This document shows positions 50,916 to 59,775 of a stretch of DNA of 64,000 nucleotides, in pieces. How positions within the stretch are numbered: position 1 is the stretch's first letter; each line of letters opens with the position of its first letter. A program made the translations under genes and the position numbers. Origin of the DNA: Verrucomicrobiaceae bacterium. Its GTDB lineage: Bacteria > Verrucomicrobiota > Verrucomicrobiia > Verrucomicrobiales > Verrucomicrobiaceae. The stretch lies in NCBI GenBank assembly GCA_019694165.1, contig JAIBCL010000024.1:1-64000 (forward strand). Reading direction: 5' to 3'. Below the pieces are notes generated by a model that was given only the letters and a program-made list of their open reading frames with translations, was not told the DNA's origin and ran no database searches.

Positions 50916-51119
50916 ATGGAAACGAAAATGCACACTCATCACGGTCACGCAGGCACGAACGAGGATCCCGCCGACGCCGGCACCGGCGGTGCCGCCGCTG
51001 CTGCCGCGCGCGAGAAGGCGGACAAACTAGCCGCCGCCAGCGCCGGCATCGTCGCACAGGTGATCTCCTCCGATCCCGCGAAGTACCTGAAGGCCAATAC
51101 GCAGCGCGGCGGGCAGTAA
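50916..51119 (+). CDS. pup: Prokaryotic ubiquitin-like protein (Pup) homologue
   Basis: A 67-residue polar protein. The start is His-rich (METKMHTHHGHAG), then acidic and Ala/Gly-rich, then a helical segment (AREKADKLAAASAGIVAQVI) and the end KYLKANTQRGGQ. Canonical Pup is a disordered protein of about 60-70 residues ending in GGE or GGQ, with a coiled helix that binds the Mpa coils. The GGQ end means deamidation by a Dop-type enzyme is needed before ligation. The start ATG at 50916 follows a C/A-rich leader. The gene lies between two Dop/PafA genes, which strongly supports the call. Confidence 0.88.
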   Translation: METKMHTHHGHAGTNEDPADAGTGGAAAAAAREKADKLAAASAGIVAQVISSDPAKYLKANTQRGGQ

Positions 51120-51222
51120 ACTCACGACCGCCGGACGTGGCACGATCGTCCCGGTCGTGCCACGGACGCCGGCGCACGGCATGGCCCTGAATCCCGGCTC
51201 CTGAACATCGAATCCGTTCCCC

Positions 51223-53550
51223 ATGAACCCGCTCCTCACTCTTCCCACCGTCGCCGGGCTCGAGCATGAGCTGGCCACCATCGCCTTTGATTCATCCGGG
51301 CAGCGCATAGACTCGCGTGTCGAGCACGACGCGCTCATCGACAGCGCGCGGCGCCGGCATCCGCATCTTCATGGCCGGCGCGGGATTTATCTGGGCAATT
51401 CGCTCAACTTGTACGAGGACGCGAGCAATGGCGGCGCCCATCTGGAGATCGCCACGCCGGAGTGCTCGTCGCCGGCGGAACTGGCGGCGCAAAGCGAGGC
51501 CGGGAACCGCATCGTTCAGGAGTTGGTGGAAGCATCCGTTTTCGCGGGTGGTGGCGTGAGGCGCGCCCACCTCTACCGTCACTCGGCGGACTACCTCGCC
51601 CAGGTCTCATGGGCCTCGCACCTGAGCGTGCTCTCCACGCAGCCTGTGCGCGAGATGCGGGCGGACATCGCCGCGCATCTGGTGAGCAAGGTGGTGTACG
51701 CCGGCAGCGGCGGCTTCCTGCCCGGCGCGCCGGAGATCGCCTTCTGCCTCGCGCCGCGCGTGGCCACCTTCACCTGCGTGGACAGCGGCGCGCAGACGGA
51801 GCGGGACCGCGGCCTCATCGGCGGGGACAAGGAAAACCACTGTCCCGGCGGCCTGGTGCGCGCGCATTTTCTCTGCCACGAGAACTTGTGCTCGCCGCTC
51901 GCGCGCTACCTGGACGTGGGCGGCACCATGCTCGTGGTGCGGCTGATCAATGCGGGTGTGATGCCGCGCATCACGCTGAGCACGCCGATGCGGGCGGTGC
52001 GCACCTTTGCCACGGATCCATTCTGCGGTGCGAAGGTCGCGGTGGAAGGGCGGGGGCGCATGACCGCCGTGGAAATCCAGCGCCACTACCTCGCCTGCGC
52101 GGAGCAGCATCTCGGCGCGCCCTTCATGCCGCCGTGGGCCGCGGACTTCTGCGGCATCTGGCGGCACACTCTCGATTTGATCGCGGCCGAGGCGCCCTGG
52201 AGCGTGAGCGACCGCCTCGACTGGGCGGCGAAGCATGTGCTCCTCTCCCGCCACGCCGACACGCACCACAACGGCTCCTGGACCGCGTGCCCGGACGCGC
52301 TCATGGAGATCGACATGCGTTACGGCCAGGCGGGCACGGGCATCTTCGATCAATTGCGCGCCTCCGGGATCATGGACGGCGACGTGCCGGGCGTGGGCGC
52401 GGAGGACATCGAGCGGGCGAAACAGGAGGCGCCGCAGGAGACGCGCGCGCGCTTCCGCGGCGAGTGGATCAAAAAGCTGTACGAGGCGGGCACGGCGGGC
52501 TACGCATCGTGGACGTGGATCGAGGACGAGGCGAACAACATGCTGCTCGATCTCCATGATCCGTGGGGGCGCAACGCCGAGTGGCGCAGGTCCGAGTCGC
52601 CACCGGGCATCCTGGATGATTTTCCGTTCTCAGTGCCGCGCCTGCGCCCGCTGCGGCCGCGGGGCCGCGAGCTGCTGAATTCGGCGTGCGGGCTGCACGA
52701 CCGCGGAGAGTTCGCCGAGGCGTACGAGATTCTCCAGCGCGTCCTCGGGATGTTCGGCACGCTGGACGAGAGCGAGGTGCGCCGCTGCCTCGAGTACCAC
52801 GCCGGCGCGGCGGCACAGCTCGGCTTGAATTCGGCCGTCGAATCCCTCGCGCTGCTCGAGGCAAATGCCGGCGCGCGCACGCAGCATGTGGTGGGGCACC
52901 GCTTGTACGTGATGCGGCTCATGGAACTGCTGCCGGTGTCGGACGAGCTGAAGCACTGGATCGCCGAGGCCGATGAATTGAGCTTCGGATCAGAGACGAA
53001 CCGCGACCCCGTCTTGCTCACGGACCTCGCCGCTTGCCTGAACCGGCTCGGCCGCGCGAGCAGCGCCGAGGCGTGCCTGACGGAGGCGCTCGCCTGCTGT
53101 CATCTCGAAAACGGCCGCCACCACCTGCGTGCGCGCGCCGAGATGGGGGAGACGCAGCGCCTGCTCGGCAGGCCGGGCCGCGCGATGGAACTGCTGGAAG
53201 ACGTGGCGCGGCGGCAGCTCGATCACATGGCCGACTTGAACGGCGCCACGCTCATGTATCTGGCGAAACGTCGCGGCGGCCTCGACGGGCGCCAACTGCT
53301 GGCCGGTGCCATCGAATTCCAGCGCACCGCCCTCACGCCCGTGGCCGAGGTGCGCTCGCTGCTGCTCGATGCGCGGATGCAAGGCCCCACGCGCGAGGAG
53401 TCGCAGCTCCGGCGCATTCGCGAGCTGCAGCGCACCGTGCAGGTGCTCCATCGCGATCCCACGCTCGACAAGATGCTGCTTCACTGGAGCGCCTGGGTCG
53501 GCGGCGCGGACGATCCGGCAGGCAGCGGCGACCGCTACTGGAGGCTTTGA
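51223..53550 (+). CDS. Dop/PafA-family enzyme with helical C-terminal extension, second copy
   Basis: A 775-residue protein. Residues 1-480 are Dop/PafA-like: VAGLEHELATIAF with the G-x-E-x-E motif intact (Glu14, Glu16), IYLGNSLNLYEDASNGGAHL then EIATPECSSPAE, HFLCHENLCSPLARYLDVGG and RLDWAAKHVLLSRH. Residues about 495-775 add a helical TPR-like region (LHDRGEFAEAYEILQRVLGM, LAACLNRLGRASSAEACLTE, AEMGETQRLLGRPGRAMELL) not usual for Dop or PafA, which are near 480-500 residues. With the metal motif intact here and altered in the first copy, one probably deamidates and the other ligates Pup, but assignment needs structure. Confidence 0.86.
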   Translation: MNPLLTLPTVAGLEHELATIAFDSSGQRIDSRVEHDALIDSARRRHPHLHGRRGIYLGNSLNLYEDASNGGAHLEIATPECSSPAELAAQSEAGNRIVQELVEASVFAGGGVRRAHLYRHSADYLAQVSWASHLSVLSTQPVREMRADIAAHLVSKVVYAGSGGFLPGAPEIAFCLAPRVATFTCVDSGAQTERDRGLIGGDKENHCPGGLVRAHFLCHENLCSPLARYLDVGGTMLVVRLINAGVMPRITLSTPMRAVRTFATDPFCGAKVAVEGRGRMTAVEIQRHYLACAEQHLGAPFMPPWAADFCGIWRHTLDLIAAEAPWSVSDRLDWAAKHVLLSRHADTHHNGSWTACPDALMEIDMRYGQAGTGIFDQLRASGIMDGDVPGVGAEDIERAKQEAPQETRARFRGEWIKKLYEAGTAGYASWTWIEDEANNMLLDLHDPWGRNAEWRRSESPPGILDDFPFSVPRLRPLRPRGRELLNSACGLHDRGEFAEAYEILQRVLGMFGTLDESEVRRCLEYHAGAAAQLGLNSAVESLALLEANAGARTQHVVGHRLYVMRLMELLPVSDELKHWIAEADELSFGSETNRDPVLLTDLAACLNRLGRASSAEACLTEALACCHLENGRHHLRARAEMGETQRLLGRPGRAMELLEDVARRQLDHMADLNGATLMYLAKRRGGLDGRQLLAGAIEFQRTALTPVAEVRSLLLDARMQGPTREESQLRRIRELQRTVQVLHRDPTLDKMLLHWSAWVGGADDPAGSGDRYWRL

Positions 53551-53553
53551 ACG

Positions 53554-54027
53554 ATGAACCCGCCTGCCGCCCAGGTCCGCAAGTCCAGCCATCTCGAACT
53601 CATGGATCAGATTCAGGCGAAGTTGCAGGCGGAGTATGACTTGCTGCTGAAACGGCGCCGGCACGAGCGCGTGTCGCCTCCGCGTCGGCGCCCGTCCGCC
53701 AGTCCGGCCTCCATGAGCCCCGGAGCCGTCGCGCGGCGGATGGCGCCGCGGCGGAGGCGTGGGCGCGACTGGCGCGGCGTGACTGCGGCGACGTCGGTCA
53801 CGCGCATTTTCGTCCTCATGCTGCTGGTGCATGTCATCATCATCGGCGGCATCATCCTCGCGGATTTCCTGCATGATGCCACGCTGCCGTTGAAGCTGGC
53901 CGCCGGCGTGTGCGGCGGGATCGCGCTGCTGCGCGGCATGGGCGCGCTGTGCCGTGGCATCCCGCGCCGGCGCACGACGAGCGCGTGCCGCCACGCGCGG
54001 AATTGTGATCGCGACATCTGGCTGTAG
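53554..54027 (+). CDS. Small two-span membrane protein closing the operon
   Basis: A 157-residue protein starting three bases after the stop of the second Dop/PafA gene. The N-terminal half is polar and very basic (LLKRRRHERVSPPRRR, AVARRMAPRRRRGRDW). Two membrane helices follow (VTRIFVLMLLVHVIIIGGII and LKLAAGVCGGIALLRGMG). The tail is again basic. No family recognised. Tight spacing suggests it belongs to the tagging operon, perhaps as a membrane anchor or target. Confidence 0.65.
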   Translation: MNPPAAQVRKSSHLELMDQIQAKLQAEYDLLLKRRRHERVSPPRRRPSASPASMSPGAVARRMAPRRRRGRDWRGVTAATSVTRIFVLMLLVHVIIIGGIILADFLHDATLPLKLAAGVCGGIALLRGMGALCRGIPRRRTTSACRHARNCDRDIWL

Positions 54028-54130
54028 GCGGAATTCAGGCGCAAATCGTCTTCGGCCCGCAGTTCGCCGCGCGGCACGCACCGGTTGCATCGGCGGACGG
54101 ACAATTCAGAGTGGGTGCCATCGCTTCGCC

Positions 54131-55420
54131 ATGAAACGCCGCTCATTCCTCGCCGCTGCACTCGCCACTACATGTTCTCCTTGTGCGCGGGGTGGCACGG
54201 CGGCACCCGGAGCCACGGCCGCGGCTGCCGAGGCCGCGCATCGGGAACTGTGGCGCCGCTTCATCGACCGGCACGGGATCATGATCGACTTCTGCGATCT
54301 CGACGGCTCGGTGAGCCTGCCGACTCCGGAGGAGTGCCGCGAGGGAAAACCCAACGCGCTGGGCTGGTGGTCGCCCATCGAGAACGGCGCGATGTTCAAC
54401 GGCCTCTACATGGATGCCGCCCTGCTGCGGTGGCGGCGCACAAAATCGGCGGACGATGCCGCGAAGGCACGCAGGCTCATGGAGGGCTTGCTGCTGCTGA
54501 ATTCGATCAGCGACGTGAAGGGTTTCGTGGGCCGCGGGGTGAGCACGGACGGCAGGTCGCACTACCCAATGGGGTCGAACGACCAGACGCTGCCGTGGTT
54601 CCTCGGTCTGTGGCGTTTCTGGGAGTCGGGACTCGCCACCGATGCCGGGAAGCAGCGCGTGGCCGGGCATCTGATCGCCACGGCGGAGATCATCGTCGCC
54701 GACAAGTGGCAGATGCCGGCCGAGCAGCCCTTCGGCAGGCGCGGCGGCTTCGGCGGCTTCAATTTCGACAGCGTGCCGCGGCTGCTCTTCACCTGCAAGG
54801 CGCTGCATCAGATCACGGGCGATGCGAAGTGGGACCAGCGTTACCGTGCCGCCCTCGCCGAGCGTGGCGGGCCGGAAAACCGCTCGCGGCTCGAGGTCTG
54901 CGAGCACGGCATGGTCTTCGAGTACGCGCGCTATCACTCCTGGACGTCGTGCACATGCGTGGGCGCGCTGCGTGCGCTGTGGGAGATGGAGACGGACGCG
55001 GCAGTCCGCGCGGCCTTCGCGCGCGGACTGCAGGCCAGCGCGGACCTCGCATTCAAAAGCCTGCCGATGGCAGAGCAGTTCGACAATGCCGACAAGAGCC
55101 GCTTCGAGATGAACTGGCGCGTGATGAACGCGGACTGGAAGCCGCAGCGGACGGAGCAGGAGGCGCAGGATCTCGCGCATGTGCAGTTGAGCAGCATCCT
55201 CAAGATCGCGCCGCGCCGCGGCAAGGAGACGGCGTTCGTGCGCGAGCCGGCCGCCGCCGCGTGGGTGGTGACGCTGGCGCCTGACGCCGCGATTTTGAAA
55301 TCACGCGCCGCCGCGGTGGAGAAAGTCATCGGCCACTACGACTTTGCGAAGCTCTACTACTCGCAGTTCTTCTGGCTGGAGGCGGCGTGGGAGAGGCTGG
55401 GGCAACTCGATGCGCATTGA
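54131..55420 (+). CDS. Tat-exported protein of unknown function
   Basis: A 429-residue protein with a Tat-like start (MKRRSFLAAALATTC) and a Cys that could be lipidated. The mature part is helical with conserved-looking aromatic clusters: GWWSPIENGAMFNGLYMDAA, GSNDQTLPWFLGLWRFWESG and ARYHSWTSCTCVGALRALWE. Repeated helical pairs recall (alpha/alpha) barrel enzymes such as those acting on polysaccharides, but no catalytic motif can be named. It starts 104 bp after the operon's last gene; whether it is part of that operon is unclear. Confidence 0.75.
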   Translation: MKRRSFLAAALATTCSPCARGGTAAPGATAAAAEAAHRELWRRFIDRHGIMIDFCDLDGSVSLPTPEECREGKPNALGWWSPIENGAMFNGLYMDAALLRWRRTKSADDAAKARRLMEGLLLLNSISDVKGFVGRGVSTDGRSHYPMGSNDQTLPWFLGLWRFWESGLATDAGKQRVAGHLIATAEIIVADKWQMPAEQPFGRRGGFGGFNFDSVPRLLFTCKALHQITGDAKWDQRYRAALAERGGPENRSRLEVCEHGMVFEYARYHSWTSCTCVGALRALWEMETDAAVRAAFARGLQASADLAFKSLPMAEQFDNADKSRFEMNWRVMNADWKPQRTEQEAQDLAHVQLSSILKIAPRRGKETAFVREPAAAAWVVTLAPDAAILKSRAAAVEKVIGHYDFAKLYYSQFFWLEAAWERLGQLDAH

Positions 55421-55607
55421 CATGGGCGGCACACCCTTGTTCCAACCCGGCGGCAACAAGGCGCTCAAAGTGCCCGCGGCCTCCGTCGAGGACTCAATTC
55501 CCGCCGGTGAATCGGGTGCGCTCCGCGGGCTGCGCCACGGCTGGGCCGGCGGTGGTTTCTCGTTCAAGGCGGGCTGCTCGGAGATGAAGAACGGCGACGC
55601 GGGTTGA
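55410..55607 (+). CDS. Possible small protein, unrecognised
   Basis: An ATG frame of 65 codons overlapping the end of the previous gene by 11 bp and ending just before the SET gene. The product (MRIDMGGTPLFQPGG, then Ala/Gly-rich) has no recognised features. It may be spurious; the 246 bp between 55421 and 55666 otherwise hold no gene. Confidence 0.2.
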   Translation: MRIDMGGTPLFQPGGNKALKVPAASVEDSIPAGESGALRGLRHGWAGGGFSFKAGCSEMKNGDAG

Positions 55608-55666
55608 CTTGGGAGCCAACCGGCGCTTCATCCGGCCTTTCAAAAATCCCCAACGAGGCAGAAGGC

Positions 55667-56281
55667 ATGGCAGCAGCAACAGAGAAACCGTGGTACGTCG
55701 TCCGCACATCGTCGATCCACTCGCGCGGCATGTTTGCCCGGCGCGACATTCCCAAGGACACGCGCATCATCGAGTACGTGGGTGAGCGCATCACGAAGGC
55801 CGAGTCCGCGCGCCGTGCGAACGCCCGGCTCGAACGCTCCCAGAAGACCGGCGAGGCGGCCGTGTACATCTTCGACATCACCAAGAAGCACGACATCGAC
55901 GGCAGCGTGAAGCACAACCTCGCGCGCCTCATCAACCACTCGTGCGATCCGAACTGCGAGGCATTCATCGAGCGCGGCCACGTCTGGATCTACTCGCGGC
56001 GCAAGATCGGGCGCGGTGAGGAACTGACGTACAACTACGGCTTCGATCTTGAGCACTGGCCGGACCACCCCTGCCGATGCGGCACCGACAAGTGCGTAGG
56101 TTTCATCGTGGACAAGAAGTACTGGCCGGCGCTGCGGCGGAAGATCGCCGCGCTCAAGGCCTCGCGCGAAGCTGCGAGCGCGGCTGAGACGGGCGGGCAT
56201 CCCGAGATCATCCACGGCCATCACAAGCCGCCTGCGAAGCCGGCGAAGCGGACGGACAGTCGTGTGGAAGCCGTGCGCTGA
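55667..56281 (+). CDS. SET-domain protein lysine methyltransferase-like
   Basis: A 204-residue protein, nearly all SET domain: SSIHSRGMFARRDIPKDTR (first strand-turn), IIEYVGERI, LINHSCDPNCEAF (the NHSCxPN motif that binds S-adenosylmethionine), GRGEELTYNYGFD and a Cys cluster HPCRCGTDKCVGF resembling post-SET zinc ligands. In eukaryotes this domain methylates histone lysines; in bacteria it occurs sporadically, with few known targets. The start at 55667 follows a purine-rich GAGGCAGAAGG. Transfer from eukaryotes or other bacteria is possible; no flanking mobile element is seen. Confidence 0.92.
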   Translation: MAAATEKPWYVVRTSSIHSRGMFARRDIPKDTRIIEYVGERITKAESARRANARLERSQKTGEAAVYIFDITKKHDIDGSVKHNLARLINHSCDPNCEAFIERGHVWIYSRRKIGRGEELTYNYGFDLEHWPDHPCRCGTDKCVGFIVDKKYWPALRRKIAALKASREAASAAETGGHPEIIHGHHKPPAKPAKRTDSRVEAVR

Positions 56282-56383
56282 CTGCCTCTGCCACGCTTGC
56301 CGGGCCGCCCAGGACGATGGTCCGCCGGCAAAATTTTTTTCGCTTTACTCGACTGCGTGGATTGGGGAGCATCGGCCCCGGTC

Positions 56384-57559
56384 ATGAATGACGGATCCAC
56401 TCAGTCCAGTGCAGAAGCGCCGTCCGACCCCGTCGCCGGGGAGACGAGCGCGCATGTCGTGGCTGCGGCCGGCGGGGAGGATACGGATGCCTTCGGTCGC
56501 AGGCCGAACCGTTTCATCCTCGCGTGGCGGAAGATCGGCGCCGGCTCGCTGGCTCTGAGCCTCGCGATTCACGCCGGGCTGATCGTGCTGGCCGGCATCA
56601 TTGTCTTCACCCAGGTGGTGACCGACAGGCAGGTGGATTTCCTGCCCGGCGGCGGCACGCGGCAGGGGGCGGAGGCATCGAGCGAAGTGGCGCATCAGAT
56701 CCAGCAGAAAAAGCGGACGAAGGTGAACAAGATGCCGCCGATGAAGAAAGTGGTGAGCACCAGCCTCACTGCCGCGCTCACGCTGCCAGATGTGCCGCCT
56801 GACCTGCTCGACGTGCCTGACGTTTCAGCCATGCTCAACGGCGGGAAGATGGGCAGCGGCGGTTTCGGCGTCGGGGGCGCGGGCGGCGGTTTCGGCTCGG
56901 GCGTCGGCAGCGGCGGGATGCGCGGCATCGCTTTCAAGCCGGTGATGATGTTCGGCCGCGACCTGAAGGCGAAAAAGATCGCCGTCGTGATGGATGTCTC
57001 GCGCTCGATGACCCGCTACCTGCCCATCGTCGCAAAGGAGCTGGACAAGGTGGGACGCGACAGCCCGCTGGTGCTCTACTTCGGCTGCGGACTGAGCACG
57101 CCGAAGAACAAGAAGGAGATCGACGACACGGTGTACAAGGCGCAGGGGCCGGCCTTCGACCGCTTCTGGCAGCTCTGGCAGGGCCGCACCCCGCTCAACA
57201 CTCCGCCCGCCGACCGCAAGCTGCTGCAATACGAGCCGTCCAAGCCCATGCCGCAGGAAGCCATCTACCAGCAGATGGTGAAGCGCCCGCACACCTGGTT
57301 CGTCGATTTCAACGGCATCATCTACAGCTCCTACGCCCTCACCTGCAAGGAGGTGATGGAAGCTGATGTGATCTACTGGTTCTCCGACTTCCAGGACAAG
57401 GTGGACGAGGAAATGATGGCCTCCGTGCTCAAGGTGCTCAAGAAGCGCAAGCAGCGCCTCATCATGCATGCCTCGATCCAGGGCCGCTCGTTCGAAAAGG
57501 TGCGTGACGGTGTCTGCCTCCCCTCCGGTGGCGAGGTGCTGGAGACGAAGGTGGAGTAG
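56384..57559 (+). CDS. Membrane protein with von Willebrand A-like domain
   Basis: A 391-residue protein. A polar N-terminus leads to one membrane helix (LALSLAIHAGLIVLAGIIVF, about 51-72). A linker with KKRTKVNKMPPMKK and a Gly-rich stretch (about 160-185) follows. Then a VWA-like fold appears: KIAVVMDVSRSMTRYLPIV carries the D-x-S-x-S metal site (residues about 206-210), later SPLVLYFGCGL and ADVIYWFSDFQDKVDE (a candidate second acidic strand). Such proteins often serve as scaffold or sensor in the periplasm. The start ATG at 56384 is chosen over the frame's upstream extension. No operon partner is clear. Confidence 0.78.
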   Translation: MNDGSTQSSAEAPSDPVAGETSAHVVAAAGGEDTDAFGRRPNRFILAWRKIGAGSLALSLAIHAGLIVLAGIIVFTQVVTDRQVDFLPGGGTRQGAEASSEVAHQIQQKKRTKVNKMPPMKKVVSTSLTAALTLPDVPPDLLDVPDVSAMLNGGKMGSGGFGVGGAGGGFGSGVGSGGMRGIAFKPVMMFGRDLKAKKIAVVMDVSRSMTRYLPIVAKELDKVGRDSPLVLYFGCGLSTPKNKKEIDDTVYKAQGPAFDRFWQLWQGRTPLNTPPADRKLLQYEPSKPMPQEAIYQQMVKRPHTWFVDFNGIIYSSYALTCKEVMEADVIYWFSDFQDKVDEEMMASVLKVLKKRKQRLIMHASIQGRSFEKVRDGVCLPSGGEVLETKVE

Positions 57560-57645
57560 CCGTGCGCCGGCTCGAGCACGCTCATTGATTTCCCACATGC
57601 ATTGACGCACCCGCCGTGCGTTGTTACTTCGTTCCCACGACGACG

Positions 57646-57888
57646 ATGCCACTCTCCGATCCACACGCCTTTCTGCTGGCCGGCTTCACCGAGCATGATG
57701 TCGAGGAAATCCTCGCCGATCTCGACTACCTGCTGCAAAACTCGACGTGGCCCTACAGCAGGGATCGCACCGCCACCCAGCTCGTCGAGTCTCCCCAAAT
57801 CCTGCGGGAGTTTTTGGAAAAAGTCCGCCGTGACGCCCTGCGCAGCGCGATGATTCCCAAGTCCGTGAAGTGCCTCGTGCTCGGCTGA
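57646..57888 (+). CDS. Hypothetical small protein
   Basis: An 80-residue protein (MPLSDPHAFLLAGFTEHDVE...SVKCLVLG), helical and mildly acidic, with no signal or membrane segment. It lies between the VWA gene and the ABC exporter, converging with the latter. I recognise no family. An in-frame ATG ten codons upstream (57616) is possible; 57646 is chosen because the upstream part is Cys- and Thr-rich without pattern. Confidence 0.55.
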   Translation: MPLSDPHAFLLAGFTEHDVEEILADLDYLLQNSTWPYSRDRTATQLVESPQILREFLEKVRRDALRSAMIPKSVKCLVLG

Positions 57889-57924
57889 GCGGCGCGCCCC
57901 TTTCCGCGGCGGTGAACCGGCTGC

Positions 57925-59679
57925 TCAATCCGTCCCTGCCGCATCCTCCATCGCGATGAGCGATGTGCGGCAAAGAGCGGCATACAGCCCGTCGCGGAGC
58001 ACGAGATCCTCATGCGTGCCGCTCTCGACGATCTCGCCATGCTCCAGAACGTAAATGCGGTCCGCGTGCCGCACGGTGGAGAGACGGTGCGCGATCACGA
58101 AGCTGGTGCGGTGCTGCATGAGGCGGTCGAGCGCCTGCTGAATCTGGTGCTCGGTCTCCGTGTCCACGCTCGCCGTCGCTTCGTCGAGCAAGAGGATCGG
58201 CGGATTGCGCAGCAGCGCGCGGGCGATGGAGACGCGCTGCTTCTCGCCCACGCTGAGCTTCACGCCGCGCTCGCCCACGTGCGTATCGAGCTGCTGCGGC
58301 AGCCGGCGCACAAAAGCATCCGCGTTCGCACTCGCGAGCGCGTCCCAGATTTCTGCGTCCGTCGCAGCACGGCGGCCGATGAGCAGATTGTCCCGCACGC
58401 TGCCGTTGAAGAGGAAGCTCTCCTGCGTGACGTAGCCGATGTTTTGGCGCAGGGCGGTCTTGTTCAGTTCGTGCACGGCCACGCCGTCGATGGTGATCAC
58501 GCCTTCGTCGTACTCGTAAAAGCGCGTGAGCAGGTTGATGAGCGTGGACTTGCCCGCGCCGGTGGGGCCGACAAGCGCAATGGTTTCGCCGGGAAGCGCT
58601 TCGAGGTCGATGTGCTTCACCGTCGGCGTGGCGGCGGAGTAGGAGAAGCCCACGTTCTCGTAGCGCACATGGCCTTTGATCGCAGTCAGCGTGCGGCCGC
58701 CCGTGGTGTCAGCCTCCGGTTCGGCATCGAGGATTTCAAATACGCGCTCGCCCGCCGCGCGGCCGGCCTGGAAGATCTGGTTGAGCTGATGCAGGCTCTC
58801 GATCGGATCGTAGAAGAACTTCAGGAGCAAAAGAAACGCCGAGAGCTTGCCGATGCCCGCTTTGCCGACCGCAGCCGCCGACATGAGATCGCGCGTGCCG
58901 ACCCAGAGCACCAGCACGAGGCCGACGCTCGTGAGGAAATTCATGCCCGGCCGATAGACCGACCACACGCGCATCACATGGAGCGTGGCCTTGCGCAATG
59001 CATCGCTCACCGCGTTGAAGCGCGCGTGCTCCTGCTGCTCGATGGCATACGCCTTGATCTGCCTCATGCCCGCCACGTTGTCGTGCAGCAGCGAGTTCAT
59101 CGCGCTGCTCGCCTTGCGCACTTTGCGGTGGCGCTCCTTTGACGAGAGCGTGTAGCTCAGCGCTCCGGCGGCGAGAAACGGCACGGGAATGAGCGCGACC
59201 ATCGCCAGCTTCGCGTCTGCCCTGAACATGAACACGCCGACCACCACGATTTGCAGAACAGCCACGAGTCCCTGCTCGATGCCGTCGATGAGCACGCGCT
59301 CCACGGACGGGATGTCCTCGGACACCGTCGTCATGATGTCGCCCGTCGGCCGGTTGTCGAACCAGCGGAGCGGCAGCGTCTGGAGACGCGAGTAGATGTC
59401 GCTGCGCAGGTCGAAGATGACCTTTTGCTCGAAGGTGTTGTTGAGCTGGATGCGCAGGGAATTGAAAAGATGCTGCGCGAAATACGCGCCCAGCGCCGCG
59501 AGCAGCAGCGGCGTGACACGCTCCCACTGGCCCTGCGGCACCACGACATCGAACACCTCCCGCGTCACCGCCGGAAACACCACGACCATGAGCGTCCCGG
59601 TGATGGCGCAGCCAAGCTGCATGGCGGCCATGAACGGGTAGCGCTTCAGGTAGGACAGGACTCGGAAAACGGTGCGCAT
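57925..59679 (-). CDS. MsbA-like ABC exporter (fused permease and ATPase)
   Basis: A 584-residue half-transporter. The membrane domain covers about 15-310, with six segments and the coupling motif LRSDIYSRLQTLPLRWFDNR. The ATPase domain has Walker A VGPTGAGKSTLINLL (about 375), the Q-loop in GYVTQESFLFNGSVRDNLLI, the signature LSVGEKQRVSIARALLRN, Walker B ILLLDEATASVD and an H-loop in SFVIAHRLSTVR. This is the plan of lipid-A or drug exporters; the substrate is not readable. It converges with the small gene at 57646. Confidence 0.94.
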   Translation of the reverse strand: MRTVFRVLSYLKRYPFMAAMQLGCAITGTLMVVVFPAVTREVFDVVVPQGQWERVTPLLLAALGAYFAQHLFNSLRIQLNNTFEQKVIFDLRSDIYSRLQTLPLRWFDNRPTGDIMTTVSEDIPSVERVLIDGIEQGLVAVLQIVVVGVFMFRADAKLAMVALIPVPFLAAGALSYTLSSKERHRKVRKASSAMNSLLHDNVAGMRQIKAYAIEQQEHARFNAVSDALRKATLHVMRVWSVYRPGMNFLTSVGLVLVLWVGTRDLMSAAAVGKAGIGKLSAFLLLLKFFYDPIESLHQLNQIFQAGRAAGERVFEILDAEPEADTTGGRTLTAIKGHVRYENVGFSYSAATPTVKHIDLEALPGETIALVGPTGAGKSTLINLLTRFYEYDEGVITIDGVAVHELNKTALRQNIGYVTQESFLFNGSVRDNLLIGRRAATDAEIWDALASANADAFVRRLPQQLDTHVGERGVKLSVGEKQRVSIARALLRNPPILLLDEATASVDTETEHQIQQALDRLMQHRTSFVIAHRLSTVRHADRIYVLEHGEIVESGTHEDLVLRDGLYAALCRTSLIAMEDAAGTD

Positions 59680-59775
59680 GAAGAGGCGGTTACGTTTTCC
59701 CTCTAGCGTGGCGGCGTCCCGGATTCAACGGTCGAATGCGACGCCGGCGGGCAAAGCATGCCGTCAGGCCGCTGA

